In this document: positions 55,126 through 64,000 of the stretch, one piece after another
How positions within the stretch are numbered: the first letter of the stretch is position 1
Layout: each line of letters opens with the position of its first letter
Source of the DNA: Helicobacter pylori
Lineage (GTDB): Bacteria; Campylobacterota; Campylobacteria; Campylobacterales; Helicobacteraceae
Direction of reading: 5' to 3'
Length of the DNA: 64,000 nucleotides
Assembly (NCBI RefSeq): GCF_016748675.1
Contig: NZ_CP051534.1
Location: 1,488,001-1,552,000, forward strand
Translations under genes and position numbers: made by a program
The notes under the pieces: model-generated
What the model was told of the DNA's origin: nothing
What the model saw: the letters and a program-made list of their open reading frames with translations, nothing else
Database searches by the model: none

Positions 55126-57594
55126 TCAAACGACAATCCCCAAGTCTTTCAAATGCTCTAAAACTTTTGATTCGCTCTCTTTGACTTCTTTGTCTAGTTC
55201 TAACAAGCTGTTAGAATAGCTTGAAATGATTTCATTAAGGGCGCTAATAAAAGCGTTGATGCGTTTTAAAATTTTGTTTTCTAGGGCGTTTTTCAAGCTC
55301 TTAAGCCATTTGTCTTGGATGATGAGATCCTTAATTTCATTGATTTCAAGGTTTTTATACTGGTGGAACGCTTTTAATTCCAGCTCCTCATAAGCTTTAT
55401 TTTTCATTTTTAGCGCCTTGTTTTTAGCCTCTAGCCATTCTAAAGCGGTTTTTAGGATTTTTTCATCTTCTGAATCGGTGGCGTTTTTTAGCTCTTTTTT
55501 CAAAACGCTTTCATTGATTTTCAACCCATCAAAAAGCCCCTCTTCGTTAGAATGCTCTTCTATAAATTCATTTAAAAGAGCTTCTTTTTCATTAAGGGCG
55601 TTTTCTAATTCTTCTAATTCTTTCGCTTCTTTTTCAAAAAAGCGTTGTTTGATTAGGTTTTTAGGGATTAGATCGCTTTTATAGTAGGTTTTTTGAATGA
55701 CAAAATCCGGCTCCTCTAAATAATTGGCTTTTTTGTTTTTGTCTTTTAGGGGGGTTAATTCCCTTAATTCTTTAGCGCTTATAAAGCCATTGAATGAGAT
55801 GAGGAACCAATCGTCTTGCAAAACTTCGTTATAGTAATCTTTGAAGAGCTGATACACGCCGTATTTGTCTAAAATTCCCACTTTTTCAAATTCTTTTAAA
55901 ACCTTTTGACAAACGCTTTCTATGAGGGTTTTTGGGGTAAAACCTGGCTCTAAATCATTAAAAGTTGTGGGTAGTTCCAATCGGTCAAAAGCGCTCAAAA
56001 CAGAAGCGTGGAAAGCTTGGAATTCTGAGCTTTGGGTGATTAGATCTTTAATGTTTTGGCATTCTGTTTTTAAAGCGTAATAACCCTCTTTATCGCTTTT
56101 TTTAAACAGCGTGTTTTTAAGCTCTTTAAACACCTGAAAATAAGGGGCGTAGGCTTCAATTTCGTTTTTGGGCAAATAACTAGCCTTGTGGCTGTTGATT
56201 AAAGCGAACAAGTCTTTTTCTGATTCTTGTTTGGCGGCAATGTAGCGCGCGATATTCAAGTTATAGTCGTTAGCGCTAATTTCTTCTAGGCTTACCATTT
56301 TGGAATAATAAGGGATTTCTTTGCAAGCGTTAAAAGTGTCTATCATTTTTTGGACATCTTGCTCTCTTAAGCGGTTTTTATTGCCGTCTTTTTTAAAATC
56401 CTTGCTCGCATCTATCAAAAAAACGCCCTTTCTGGCGCGCGCGTTTCCTTTGTCTAAAACAATCACGCATGCAGGAATGGAAGTGCCATAAAAAAGATTA
56501 GGGGCTAGGCCTATCACGCCTTTAATATAGCCTTTTGTTAAAAGATTTTTTCTGATTACGCCCTCAGCATTCCCTCTAAATAGCACCCCATGGGGTAAAA
56601 TCACTGCCCCTTTGCCTGTGTCTTTTAAGGATTTGATGATATGGAGCAAAAAAGCGAAATCGCCATTTTTTTCAGGGGGCGTGCCGTCTTCAAAACGATT
56701 GAAACTATCGTTAATGACTTGCTTGCTTTTAGGGTCTATGCTTAGCCCATCAGTCCAGTTTTTCAAGCTAAAGGGAGGGTTAGCCACAACATAATCAAAG
56801 GTTTTTAGCATGCCATTTTTTTCATCTTTAAAAAAGGGGTCAGAAAGGGTGCTAGAACCCCCTTTAGCAATATCAGCATCAGTGCTATTGTGTAAAATCA
56901 TATTCATTTTACAAAGGGCTCTTGTGGAAATGTCTTTTTCTTGACCATAGATAGTTAAGCCGTTTTTGCCCGCCAAGCTAGAAGCTTTTAACAATAACGA
57001 ACCGCTCCCGCAAGTGGGATCATAGATGCTTTTATACTGTCTGGTGTTTTCATCAATGCCAAGCAAAAGGGACAATAAAAGCGAAACTTCGCTAGGGGTG
57101 TAAAACTGCCCTTTGGATTTACCGGATTCGCTGGCAAAGTGGCGCATTAAATATTCGTAAGCATCACCCAATAAATCATCGTCTAAAGCCCCATGCGCAC
57201 CCAAACTCAAATCGGCAAAGATTTTAACCAAATTAGAAAGGGTGTCTGTCATCGCTTTACCCTCTCCAAGCTTAGTGTTATCGTTAAAATCCACGCTGTC
57301 AATCACGCCTTTTAAGTCGTTTCGCTCTGCGATTTCTGCGATGATTTTATTGAGCTTGTCGCCTATTTCTTTATCGCCCTCTAAAGCGAGGATGTCTTCA
57401 TAAAAACACCCTTGCGGCACTTCTATTTCGCTATAAGTATTGTTTTTAGCGTCATTTCTGGCTTTATCGCTGATGTATTTTAAAAAAAGCAGGTTCAAAA
57501 CATAGTTTTTATACTCGCTCGCATCCATTCCGCCCCTTAAACTATCCGCTCCAGCCCATAAAGAGCTATACAATTCGCTTTTTTTGATCGCCAT
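55126..57594 (-). CDS. hsdM: Type I DNA methylase subunit HsdM, long form
   Basis: An 822-residue adenine-N6 methylase subunit of a type I restriction-modification system. Motif I is IYDPTCGSGSLLLKA (about residue 188) and the catalytic motif IV is VVANPPFSLKNW (about 271), with GQFYTPSEVSLLLSL (about 160) between the helical N-terminal domain and the core. The C-terminal 300 residues are helical and Glu/Lys-rich, making it much longer than E. coli HsdM but similar to other Helicobacter HsdM proteins. The frame is intact. Its start is divergent from hsdR and they share a 66-bp promoter region. HP1403 equivalent. Confidence 0.93.
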   Translation of the reverse strand: MAIKKSELYSSLWAGADSLRGGMDASEYKNYVLNLLFLKYISDKARNDAKNNTYSEIEVPQGCFYEDILALEGDKEIGDKLNKIIAEIAERNDLKGVIDSVDFNDNTKLGEGKAMTDTLSNLVKIFADLSLGAHGALDDDLLGDAYEYLMRHFASESGKSKGQFYTPSEVSLLLSLLLGIDENTRQYKSIYDPTCGSGSLLLKASSLAGKNGLTIYGQEKDISTRALCKMNMILHNSTDADIAKGGSSTLSDPFFKDEKNGMLKTFDYVVANPPFSLKNWTDGLSIDPKSKQVINDSFNRFEDGTPPEKNGDFAFLLHIIKSLKDTGKGAVILPHGVLFRGNAEGVIRKNLLTKGYIKGVIGLAPNLFYGTSIPACVIVLDKGNARARKGVFLIDASKDFKKDGNKNRLREQDVQKMIDTFNACKEIPYYSKMVSLEEISANDYNLNIARYIAAKQESEKDLFALINSHKASYLPKNEIEAYAPYFQVFKELKNTLFKKSDKEGYYALKTECQNIKDLITQSSEFQAFHASVLSAFDRLELPTTFNDLEPGFTPKTLIESVCQKVLKEFEKVGILDKYGVYQLFKDYYNEVLQDDWFLISFNGFISAKELRELTPLKDKNKKANYLEEPDFVIQKTYYKSDLIPKNLIKQRFFEKEAKELEELENALNEKEALLNEFIEEHSNEEGLFDGLKINESVLKKELKNATDSEDEKILKTALEWLEAKNKALKMKNKAYEELELKAFHQYKNLEINEIKDLIIQDKWLKSLKNALENKILKRINAFISALNEIISSYSNSLLELDKEVKESESKVLEHLKDLGIVV

Positions 57595-57620
57595 TTTAAC
57601 CGCCCTATTTTGTTTTTAGG

Positions 57621-57628
57621 ATTATAAT
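57621..57628. promoter_or_regulatory. Overlapping divergent -10 boxes between hsdM and hsdR
   Basis: ATTATAAT reads as TATAAT on the plus strand (57623-57628, toward hsdR) and on the minus strand (57621-57626, toward hsdM). The two polymerases would compete for one site. Confidence 0.5.
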
Positions 57629-57660
57629 ATAAAGCGATAAAAAGCGCTATTAAGGGGTTT

Positions 57661-60639
57661 ATGATGAAAACAGAAAAAGAAGTTCAAAAACAAGTCATAG
57701 AAACTTTTAAAAGCATGGGCTATGCGTATTTAGGGGATTTAACAAAGAGCGATAATGAAAACATTAATAAAAAAAGCTTGAAGGCATGGCTAGTTAAAAA
57801 CCAAAAAATCAATGATAAAAGGTGGCAAAGAATTGAGCATGAAATCCATAAAGCTTTAGAAAACGATTTATACGAAGCGAATCAAAAATTTTACGAGCTT
57901 TTAATTTATGGCGTGAAAACCAAAATAAGCCAGAATGAAAACACTCAAACGACTTATCTCATTGATTGGAACGATGTTTTTAAGAATAAATTTAGCGTGG
58001 CTGAAGAAGTGAGCGTTAAAGGGCCAAACGCAAAACGGCCGGATATGGTGCTTTATGTTAATGGGATCGCTTTAGGGGTGTTAGAATTAAAAAATTCCAG
58101 CGTGAGCGTAGAAAGCGCTATCAGGCAAAATCTAGACAACCAAAAGAAAGAATTTATTAGAGATTTTTTTAAAACGATCCAATTGGTTATGGCGGGCAAT
58201 GAAAGTCAAGGGCTAAGATATGGCGTCATAGAAACTAAAGAAAAATACTACCTTTCTTGGAAAGAATGGGGCGTTCAAAAAAATTTGTTTGAGACGATTG
58301 AATGCTTTTTAAAAAAAGAAAGGTTTTTAGAATTTATCCATGATTTTTTGATTTTTGATAAGGGGCAAAAGAAATGCGCTAGGTTCCATCAGTATTTTGC
58401 GATTAAAAAAACGCAAGAATTTATCAAAAGAAAAGAAGGGGGGATTATCTGGCACACGCAAGGCAGCGGTAAGAGCCTTACTATGGTGTGGCTTGCTAAA
58501 TGGCTAAGAAAGAATATCAAACAAGCGAGGATTTTAATCGTTACAGACAGGAGGGAATTAGACGCTCAAATTCAAGGCGTGTTTGAGGGAATAGGCGAGG
58601 CTATTTATCGCACCGACAGCAAGAAGGATTTGTTGAGCGTGCTGTTTGAAAATAAGGAATTTTTGGTTGGATCGCTTGTGCATAAATTTGATGACAACGA
58701 CTTAGAAGACTTAAAAAAGCAACCTGTTTTAAAAGAATGGATTGTTTTAGTGGATGAATGCCATAGAACCCAAAGCGCTAAATTGCATAAAGCCATGAAA
58801 AGCCTGCTCTCTAATGCGATTTTTATCGCCTTTAGCGGCACGCCTTTATTGAAACAAGATAAAAAGACAAGCCAGGAAGTGTTTGGGAATTATATCCATT
58901 GCTATAAATTTAATGAAGCCGTTAGCGATAAAGTGGTGCTAGATTTAAACTATGAAGCCAGAAGCGTGGATCAATATGTCAGTAGCCCTGAAAAGCTAGA
59001 CGAATATTTTGAATTGAAAACTCAAGGCTTGAATGAGACGGCTAAAACAGAGCTTAAAAAGAAATGGGTTAATTTGCAAAAAGTTTTTTCCACTAAAAAC
59101 AGATTAGCTCGCATTGTGCAAGATATTGTATTGGATATGGCAAAACTCCCAAGATTAAGCAATGGAAAGGGGAACGCCATGCTGGTGGCTGAAAGCGTGT
59201 ATAACGCATGCCGGTATTTTGAACTCTTTTTAGAAACAGAATTAAAGGATAAGGTGGCTGTGATCACAAGCTATGAACCCAATATTACTGATCTTAAAGA
59301 TTGCGGGAGCGATGAGAGCGAAGAGAGTTACAAATACCGCACTTATTGCAAAATGCTGCAAAACTTTTTTAATGAAAAAGATGAGAAAAAAGCCCTTAAT
59401 AAAACCAAAGAGTTTGAAGAAGAAGTTAAAAAGCGTTTTATTAATGAGCCTGCTAGAATGAAGCTATTGATCGTGGTGGATAAGCTATTGACCGGTTTTG
59501 ATGCGCCAAGCCTCACTTATTTATACATTGATAAGAAAATGCAAGATCATGGGCTTTTTCAAGCGGTGTGTAGGGTGAATAGACTGGATGGCGAAGATAA
59601 GGATTTTGGCTGTATCATAGACTATAAGGATTTGTTTGATAGCTTACAAGAAGCGCACAGCGATTACACTAATGGGGCGTTTGAAAACTATGAAAGAGAA
59701 GACATTCAAGGGCTTATCTCTGACAAATCCCAAAAGATTAAGAAAAAATTAGAAGAAACTAGAGATCAGTTGAAATCGCTTTGTGAAAGCGTGAAAGAGC
59801 CAAAAGATGAAAGGGGTTATATCGCTTATTTTTGCGGGAGCGATTTAGAAAAAAACGCTCAAAAAAGGCGGTTGTTTTACCAGCTTGTTGGCGCGTTTTT
59901 AAGAATGTTTGTGGAATTGAACCATTTAGAAAAGCCCATTTATTCTAAAGAAGAAATGCAAAAAATCAAACAAGAAGCGGAATTTTATAGGCATTTACAA
60001 AAGGTGGTTGGCTTGAGTAGTGGGGATAGCGTGGATTTAAAAAGCTACAATGAAGACATGCGCCGGATTTTAGACGCTTACATTAAAGCCACGGATAGCG
60101 AGGTGTTATTCCAAATAGAAGATCAAGGGCTGTGCGAAGTTTTAGCCCAAATGGATATTGATGATTTTAATAAGGCGTTATCTCAAGTATTTAAAAGTGA
60201 AAGCTCTATGGCAGAAAGCATCGCTAACAACACTAAAAAACGCATTATAGAAAAAGAAGCGAGCGATCCTAAGTATTACGAAAAATTATCTTCGCTTTTA
60301 AACGATTTGATTCTCCAGTTTAGAGAAAAGAAATTAACCTATTTAGAATACTTGCAACAAATCCACGACTTAGCCAAAAAAGTTATTGATAAAGAAGATA
60401 GGAATTACCCTAAAAAGATCAACACTAACGCTTTAAAAACCCTCTATGATAATTTAGATGAAAATGAAGCCTTAGCCCTAGAAATAGACGCATGCATAAG
60501 GGGTAATAAAAAAGATGGTTGGGTGGGGCATAACCAAAAAGAAAAAAACCTTAAAATCGCTTTAAGAAAAATCATAAACGATGAGGTTTTGTTAGAAAAC
60601 GTCTTTAATTTAGCCAAAAACATAGAAGAGTATCGTTAA
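57661..60639 (+). CDS. hsdR: Type I restriction enzyme R subunit HsdR
   Basis: A 992-residue motor and nuclease subunit. The N-terminal endonuclease domain has KRPDMVLYVNGIALGVLELK (about residue 122), with the D and ExK of the PD-(D/E)xK site. The helicase motor has Walker A HTQGSGKSLTM (about 268) and the DEAH-type box VDECHRT (about 363). With HsdM and HsdS it would translocate DNA and cut at a distance. The frame is intact. An AAGGGG site precedes the ATG. It overlaps the YgjP gene (TAATG). HP1402 equivalent. Confidence 0.94.
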   Translation: MMKTEKEVQKQVIETFKSMGYAYLGDLTKSDNENINKKSLKAWLVKNQKINDKRWQRIEHEIHKALENDLYEANQKFYELLIYGVKTKISQNENTQTTYLIDWNDVFKNKFSVAEEVSVKGPNAKRPDMVLYVNGIALGVLELKNSSVSVESAIRQNLDNQKKEFIRDFFKTIQLVMAGNESQGLRYGVIETKEKYYLSWKEWGVQKNLFETIECFLKKERFLEFIHDFLIFDKGQKKCARFHQYFAIKKTQEFIKRKEGGIIWHTQGSGKSLTMVWLAKWLRKNIKQARILIVTDRRELDAQIQGVFEGIGEAIYRTDSKKDLLSVLFENKEFLVGSLVHKFDDNDLEDLKKQPVLKEWIVLVDECHRTQSAKLHKAMKSLLSNAIFIAFSGTPLLKQDKKTSQEVFGNYIHCYKFNEAVSDKVVLDLNYEARSVDQYVSSPEKLDEYFELKTQGLNETAKTELKKKWVNLQKVFSTKNRLARIVQDIVLDMAKLPRLSNGKGNAMLVAESVYNACRYFELFLETELKDKVAVITSYEPNITDLKDCGSDESEESYKYRTYCKMLQNFFNEKDEKKALNKTKEFEEEVKKRFINEPARMKLLIVVDKLLTGFDAPSLTYLYIDKKMQDHGLFQAVCRVNRLDGEDKDFGCIIDYKDLFDSLQEAHSDYTNGAFENYEREDIQGLISDKSQKIKKKLEETRDQLKSLCESVKEPKDERGYIAYFCGSDLEKNAQKRRLFYQLVGAFLRMFVELNHLEKPIYSKEEMQKIKQEAEFYRHLQKVVGLSSGDSVDLKSYNEDMRRILDAYIKATDSEVLFQIEDQGLCEVLAQMDIDDFNKALSQVFKSESSMAESIANNTKKRIIEKEASDPKYYEKLSSLLNDLILQFREKKLTYLEYLQQIHDLAKKVIDKEDRNYPKKINTNALKTLYDNLDENEALALEIDACIRGNKKDGWVGHNQKEKNLKIALRKIINDEVLLENVFNLAKNIEEYR

Positions 60640-61346
60640 TGAACGCTTATTGTTTGACCTTAAATAATACCAACATCGCCATAGAAAAAAAGGATATTAA
60701 GCATTTACACGTTAGCGTTTGCCCGCCTGATGGCTCTGTGCATGTGTCTTGCCCCCTAGCTTTAAACGATGAGAGTCTCAGGCTTTCTTTGATTAAAAGA
60801 CTCCCTTGGATAAAAGAACAGCAACAAAATTTTTTAAACCAAAACAGACAGAGCCAAAGAGGAATGCTAGAGAGAGAAAGCCATTATCTTTTTGGGAAAC
60901 GCTATTTGTTAAAGATTGAACACACTATAAAAAAACACTTCGTCCTCCAAAGCCCTAAATATTTAATCTTGCATGTCCAGAAAAAAACAAGCTTAGAAAA
61001 CCGCTTAAAAGTGTTAGAAAATTATTACAGACAAGTTTTAAGAGAAAAAATACAAACCTACATCAACCAATACGAAAAGATTTTAAACGAAAGCATACAA
61101 AGCTTTAAAATCCAAAAAATGAAACGGATATGGGGGAGTTGTAATATTGCTAAACGCACCCTACTTTTTAATTTGGAATTGGCTAAAGCGCCTAGAAAGG
61201 GCATTGAATATGTGGTTGTGCATGAATTATTGCATTTAAAAGCACGCCACCATAACGAATATTTTAGGGATTTGCTGAGTTTGTATTTGCCTAATTGGCA
61301 AAGGGCTAAGGCCAGCCTCAAAGAGACTTATTTGGAATATTCTTAA
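60639..61346 (+). CDS. YgjP/SprT-like M48-superfamily metalloprotease (DUF45)
   Basis: A 235-residue protein of the YgjP family. The zinc site is VVVHELLHLKARHHNEYF (about residue 190): HExxH plus a later histidine. The N-terminal half is a beta-rich domain (about 20-110), and MKRIWGSCNIAKRTLLFN (about 166) is the family block. Proteins of this family often lie beside type I restriction genes, and here it overlaps hsdR by 1 bp. A role in handling restriction subunits or DNA-protein crosslinks is a guess. HP1401-like. Confidence 0.85.
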   Translation: MNAYCLTLNNTNIAIEKKDIKHLHVSVCPPDGSVHVSCPLALNDESLRLSLIKRLPWIKEQQQNFLNQNRQSQRGMLERESHYLFGKRYLLKIEHTIKKHFVLQSPKYLILHVQKKTSLENRLKVLENYYRQVLREKIQTYINQYEKILNESIQSFKIQKMKRIWGSCNIAKRTLLFNLELAKAPRKGIEYVVVHELLHLKARHHNEYFRDLLSLYLPNWQRAKASLKETYLEYS

Positions 61347-61434
61347 ATAAAGACTCCATTACCTCAATGAAACCGCTAAGCGGCTAATTTGAGCGGCTCA
61401 TCATAGCGCAATAACCCCCCCTTTTTTAAAGCCT

Positions 61435-63963
61435 TTAGAAAGTGTAGTTCAAATACGCTGTAACCGATCTTCCAGGTGCAGGTTGCAAGCCTGCAGGGCT
61501 AGAGCCAATCCCAGTGAAGTAATACTTCATGTTGAATATGTTATTGATTTGCAAGCTTCCTGTAACTCTGTGTCTTCCGTTTTCCCAGAAAATTTGGCTC
61601 ACTTGGATATTCCACACCCAATACCAAGGCAAGAGCCCTTCATGCTGGGTCATACACCAAGCTTCGCATTGATAACCGCTATTAAGAACGCTTTCATAGT
61701 TGTTCCCCCCACTATAATATTGCATCCCATAATAGCCTCCTGCTGCACTGTTGCTAATCCCGCTATAAGCGCGGCTATAAAAATAGCTAGAAATACCGAT
61801 GGTGGTTTTACGCCAATTGTAACGAGCGTCAAGAATGAACTGGAAAGGGCTTACAAATGGGAAATGCTTGTTATAGCTAGTCCCTTTTAACACATCCCCG
61901 TTCAAGTCGGTTAAAGGGCCATGGCTAGTTACACGAGTGTCAATGTAGTTGAAAGCGGCATGGAATTGCAACCCTCTAATAGGCCTGTAATACAATTCCA
62001 GCTCCACGCCTTGAGAATAGCCATTAATGGGGCGCACATTACCTTTCATGGGACCGCTTGTATAGACTGAATACTGCCCGGTGGCAAAATCGCGCGCCCA
62101 AATCCTGAAGTAGTCCGCATTAAAGCTAAACTTATCTTTATAGGTGTAGCGTGCTCCTGCTTCCACCGTGTCAAAGTGCTGGGTGAAATACCCCGCTCCT
62201 CCATAGCTCAAAACGTCTAATTGAGGCGGGACAAAAGAGCGTTGGTAGTTGAAGTAGGTAAGCACATTGTGATCGCCTTGCACAGGGATAAAGCCAATGT
62301 TGGTTGAGGGCATCCAATTGTTCATGTGCTTGATTTTTCTTAAATCCTTCTCAGGGATTTGCATCCAGTTAGCCGCATTTTCGTTGTTGTATTGCACAAA
62401 AGCGTAGCGCAAACCAGGCACAATAAAAAAGCGCCCGTCCCAAGCTTCAATGCGATCGCTCAAATAAACCGCTGTGTAATTGTTACGCCAGTTATTCCAG
62501 TTTCTATAAACGCCATGCTTGATGTGGGGTTTCCAACCGCTCATCACATTAGCACCCTCACACAAGAATCCTGCCCCCTCACCACTCGTTTTGGTGGCGC
62601 ATTCATTGGTGTTTAAGTATTGGCGTTGTAAAAAAGTGGTGGTCATGAAACGCAAGCCCATGATAAAGGTTTGCTTGATTTTCCCGGTATTGACGATCAG
62701 ATTCACTTTAGGTTCAAAAGCGTTGTTAATGGAACGCACAGGGTTTTCTACTTCTGCCCAGCCATTGTAGTTAGTGGCATAATAAGGCACAGCCAAGTTA
62801 TACCCTGCCGGAAGTCCTGCCGCCCTGCATGCCGCTTCGCTAAAGCAAGTAACCATGTTAGCGCTATTATAACTAGAGCTCACTTGAAAGTCCCTAGTCA
62901 TCAACTGCCCATAGTAAGTGAAGCTAAAAGTCCCGCCCACTCTGTCTAAATCCCCGAAGCGGTTTTCATACACAGCCCCAAAGCGTTGTGAGCGCCCGCC
63001 TTTTTGGTTTAAGGGGCACAAATTAGCGAAGCGGTTTATTTTGTAATCTTGCTCGCTGAGTGATCCCGGTTGGGCGATAGCAAAATCGTAGTATTGGTAA
63101 TAGGCTTTAATCCCATTGCTTTCATTGATGTCATAGACCCCATCTAGCCAATAGTTTGAAATACTAGAGGGGCTATTGTCCCTAAAGCCTTGGCCTCTAA
63201 CCCAGTTAGCTTGCGCTTGGATACCCACATGTTTATTGATCATCCCTCCGCTCCTCACGTAAGTGTTATAGAGGAGGTTGTTGCCTAAAGACTTGATAAA
63301 AGAAGGATCGCCGGTTTTATCAGGGGGAGCGGCAAACCCAGCGTTTCTAGCCTTAGCCCAATAAGTGATCCTTTCAGCCGCTTGGTTTTCCCATTGAGTA
63401 GGGATAGGCTTAGTGATGATATTGACAATACCCCCATAAGTGTTAGGCCCATACTGCACGCTGCCTCCACCTTTAATCACATCAATGCGATCAATGGCTT
63501 GAAAGGTAACAGGGAAAATGTCTAGCTCAATGTGAGCGTAGGGGGCCATATAAACAGGAATACCATTAACTAACATGAGCGTCGCATCGCTATGCCCTGA
63601 ACCCCCAGCTCCAAAGCCACGGATTTGGATAGTGGGCATAGCCCCTACACCTGTCGCATTCCTAATTTGCAGACCGGGGACATTCTGTAAAGCTTCTTCA
63701 ATGCTTTGGTTAGCTTGTTGGGTGAGCGCTTTATTAGAGATCACCGTGCGGCTTCCTGTGTATTTTTTCACTTATTCATCTTGCCAACTCTTAGGCGCGG
63801 TAATCCCGCTATAACCCAAATTGACCTGCCCAGAATAATCAGATTTATCCTTTTTCCCGGCAGTAGAAACCTTGCCCAAAGTGTAATCTTTTTCCTTAGA
63901 GAACAAAGACTCTTGGCAAATCAAACTGGCAGTTAAAGCCAACAGAACTTTTTTATGCAACAC
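61435..63963 (-). pseudogene. fecA3: TonB-dependent receptor FecA3 with an internal stop codon
   Basis: The whole region is one open frame except for TAA at 63772-63774, which interrupts it after 63 residues (SWQDE) and before VKKYTGSRTVI. The signal peptide (about 1-22) lies in the first part, and the plug (QQANQSIEEALQNVPGLQIR) and barrel, ending in YLNYTF, in the second. Without the stop the product would be about 842 residues, the FecA family size, importing iron- or nickel-complexes through the outer membrane. A GTG right after the stop could restart translation, but the product would lack a signal peptide, so it should not reach the outer membrane. HP1400 equivalent; fecA3 is known to respond to NikR. 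A sequencing error cannot be excluded. Only 37 bp of upstream sequence are in the window. Confidence 0.85.
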
Positions 63964-64000
63964 AAACTCCTTGCGTTTTAAGAGATTAAAATGGTAAATT

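Noticed and set aside
61347-61434. Palindromic CCGC-TAA-GCGG and C7 run between YgjP and fecA3 as a terminator
   Set aside because: The stem is four base pairs and has no T-run on the fecA3 strand; I see no supported terminator.
1-64000. Insertion sequence, prophage or conjugative element
   Set aside because: No transposase, integrase, phage structural gene or terminal inverted repeat was seen in any frame.

Overview
The window is Helicobacter pylori chromosomal DNA. It is AT-rich, and the order of its housekeeping genes matches the HP1503 to HP1454 stretch of reference strain 26695 (locus numbers here are from memory). It carries Helicobacter-specific families (Hor-type outer-membrane proteins, Lpp20, FecA3), and promoters look like H. 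pylori sigma-80 sites: TATAAT-like -10 boxes, often with an upstream TGn, and no clear -35. I see no rRNA, tRNA, CRISPR array or insertion sequence.

Layout. 1-2971: metal P-type ATPase (cut by the window edge), CopD-like membrane protein, Hor outer-membrane protein. 3026-6545: a compact type IIS restriction-modification cassette (AlwI-like endonuclease and two D12-class adenine methylases), all intact and joined by ATGA overlaps. 6602-12033: minus-strand housekeeping genes (LptF/G permease, pth, rplY, tal, murE, a TPR-like protein, nfu). 12174-31506: plus-strand genes for phosphate permease, CorC-like protein, an export operon (TolC, HlyD-like, two ABC-2 permeases), YigZ, HemJ, UbiE/MenG, XseB, nitrilase, SerS, a PflB-like TPR protein, UvrD-type helicase, FlgA, UbiX, CoaD, Tmk and ComF. 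31540-34846: a BcgI-like restriction-modification pair, both genes out of frame. 34912-50500: polA, two OMPs around ilvE, an Mla-type lipid transport operon, cytochrome c peroxidase, dnaE, pseudouridine synthase, thioredoxin. 50916-53369: the lpp20 operon with an LpoB-like lipoprotein. 53726-61346: a type I restriction-modification island. 61435-63963: fecA3 with an internal stop.

The most interesting region is the type I island. Between hsdM and a half-size hsdS lies an Abi/HEPN-type gene with an R-x4-H motif, split by one extra base in a T8 run. In the 86-bp gap between hsdM and this gene, on the opposite strand, is a compact small-RNA unit: an exact extended -10 (TGCTATAAT), then at the expected start site a 55-nt transcript that is almost one hairpin ending in U5. 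An abortive-infection-type RNase gene beside a small structured RNA, inside a type I operon, suggests a toxin with an RNA partner or regulator. That is inference. The layout recalls the abiF RNA motif described next to AbiF-like genes, which I know only from memory.

Several DNA-modification and surface genes look switched off or switchable: the BcgI-like methylase by a 16-bp tandem duplication exactly at its NPPF motif, its specificity gene by a G9 tract (with 24-bp repeats in the inter-domain linker), the Abi gene by T8, and fecA3 by an in-frame TAA. The junction that places the HP1454 equivalent next to the HP1404 equivalent also appears to differ from strain 26695.
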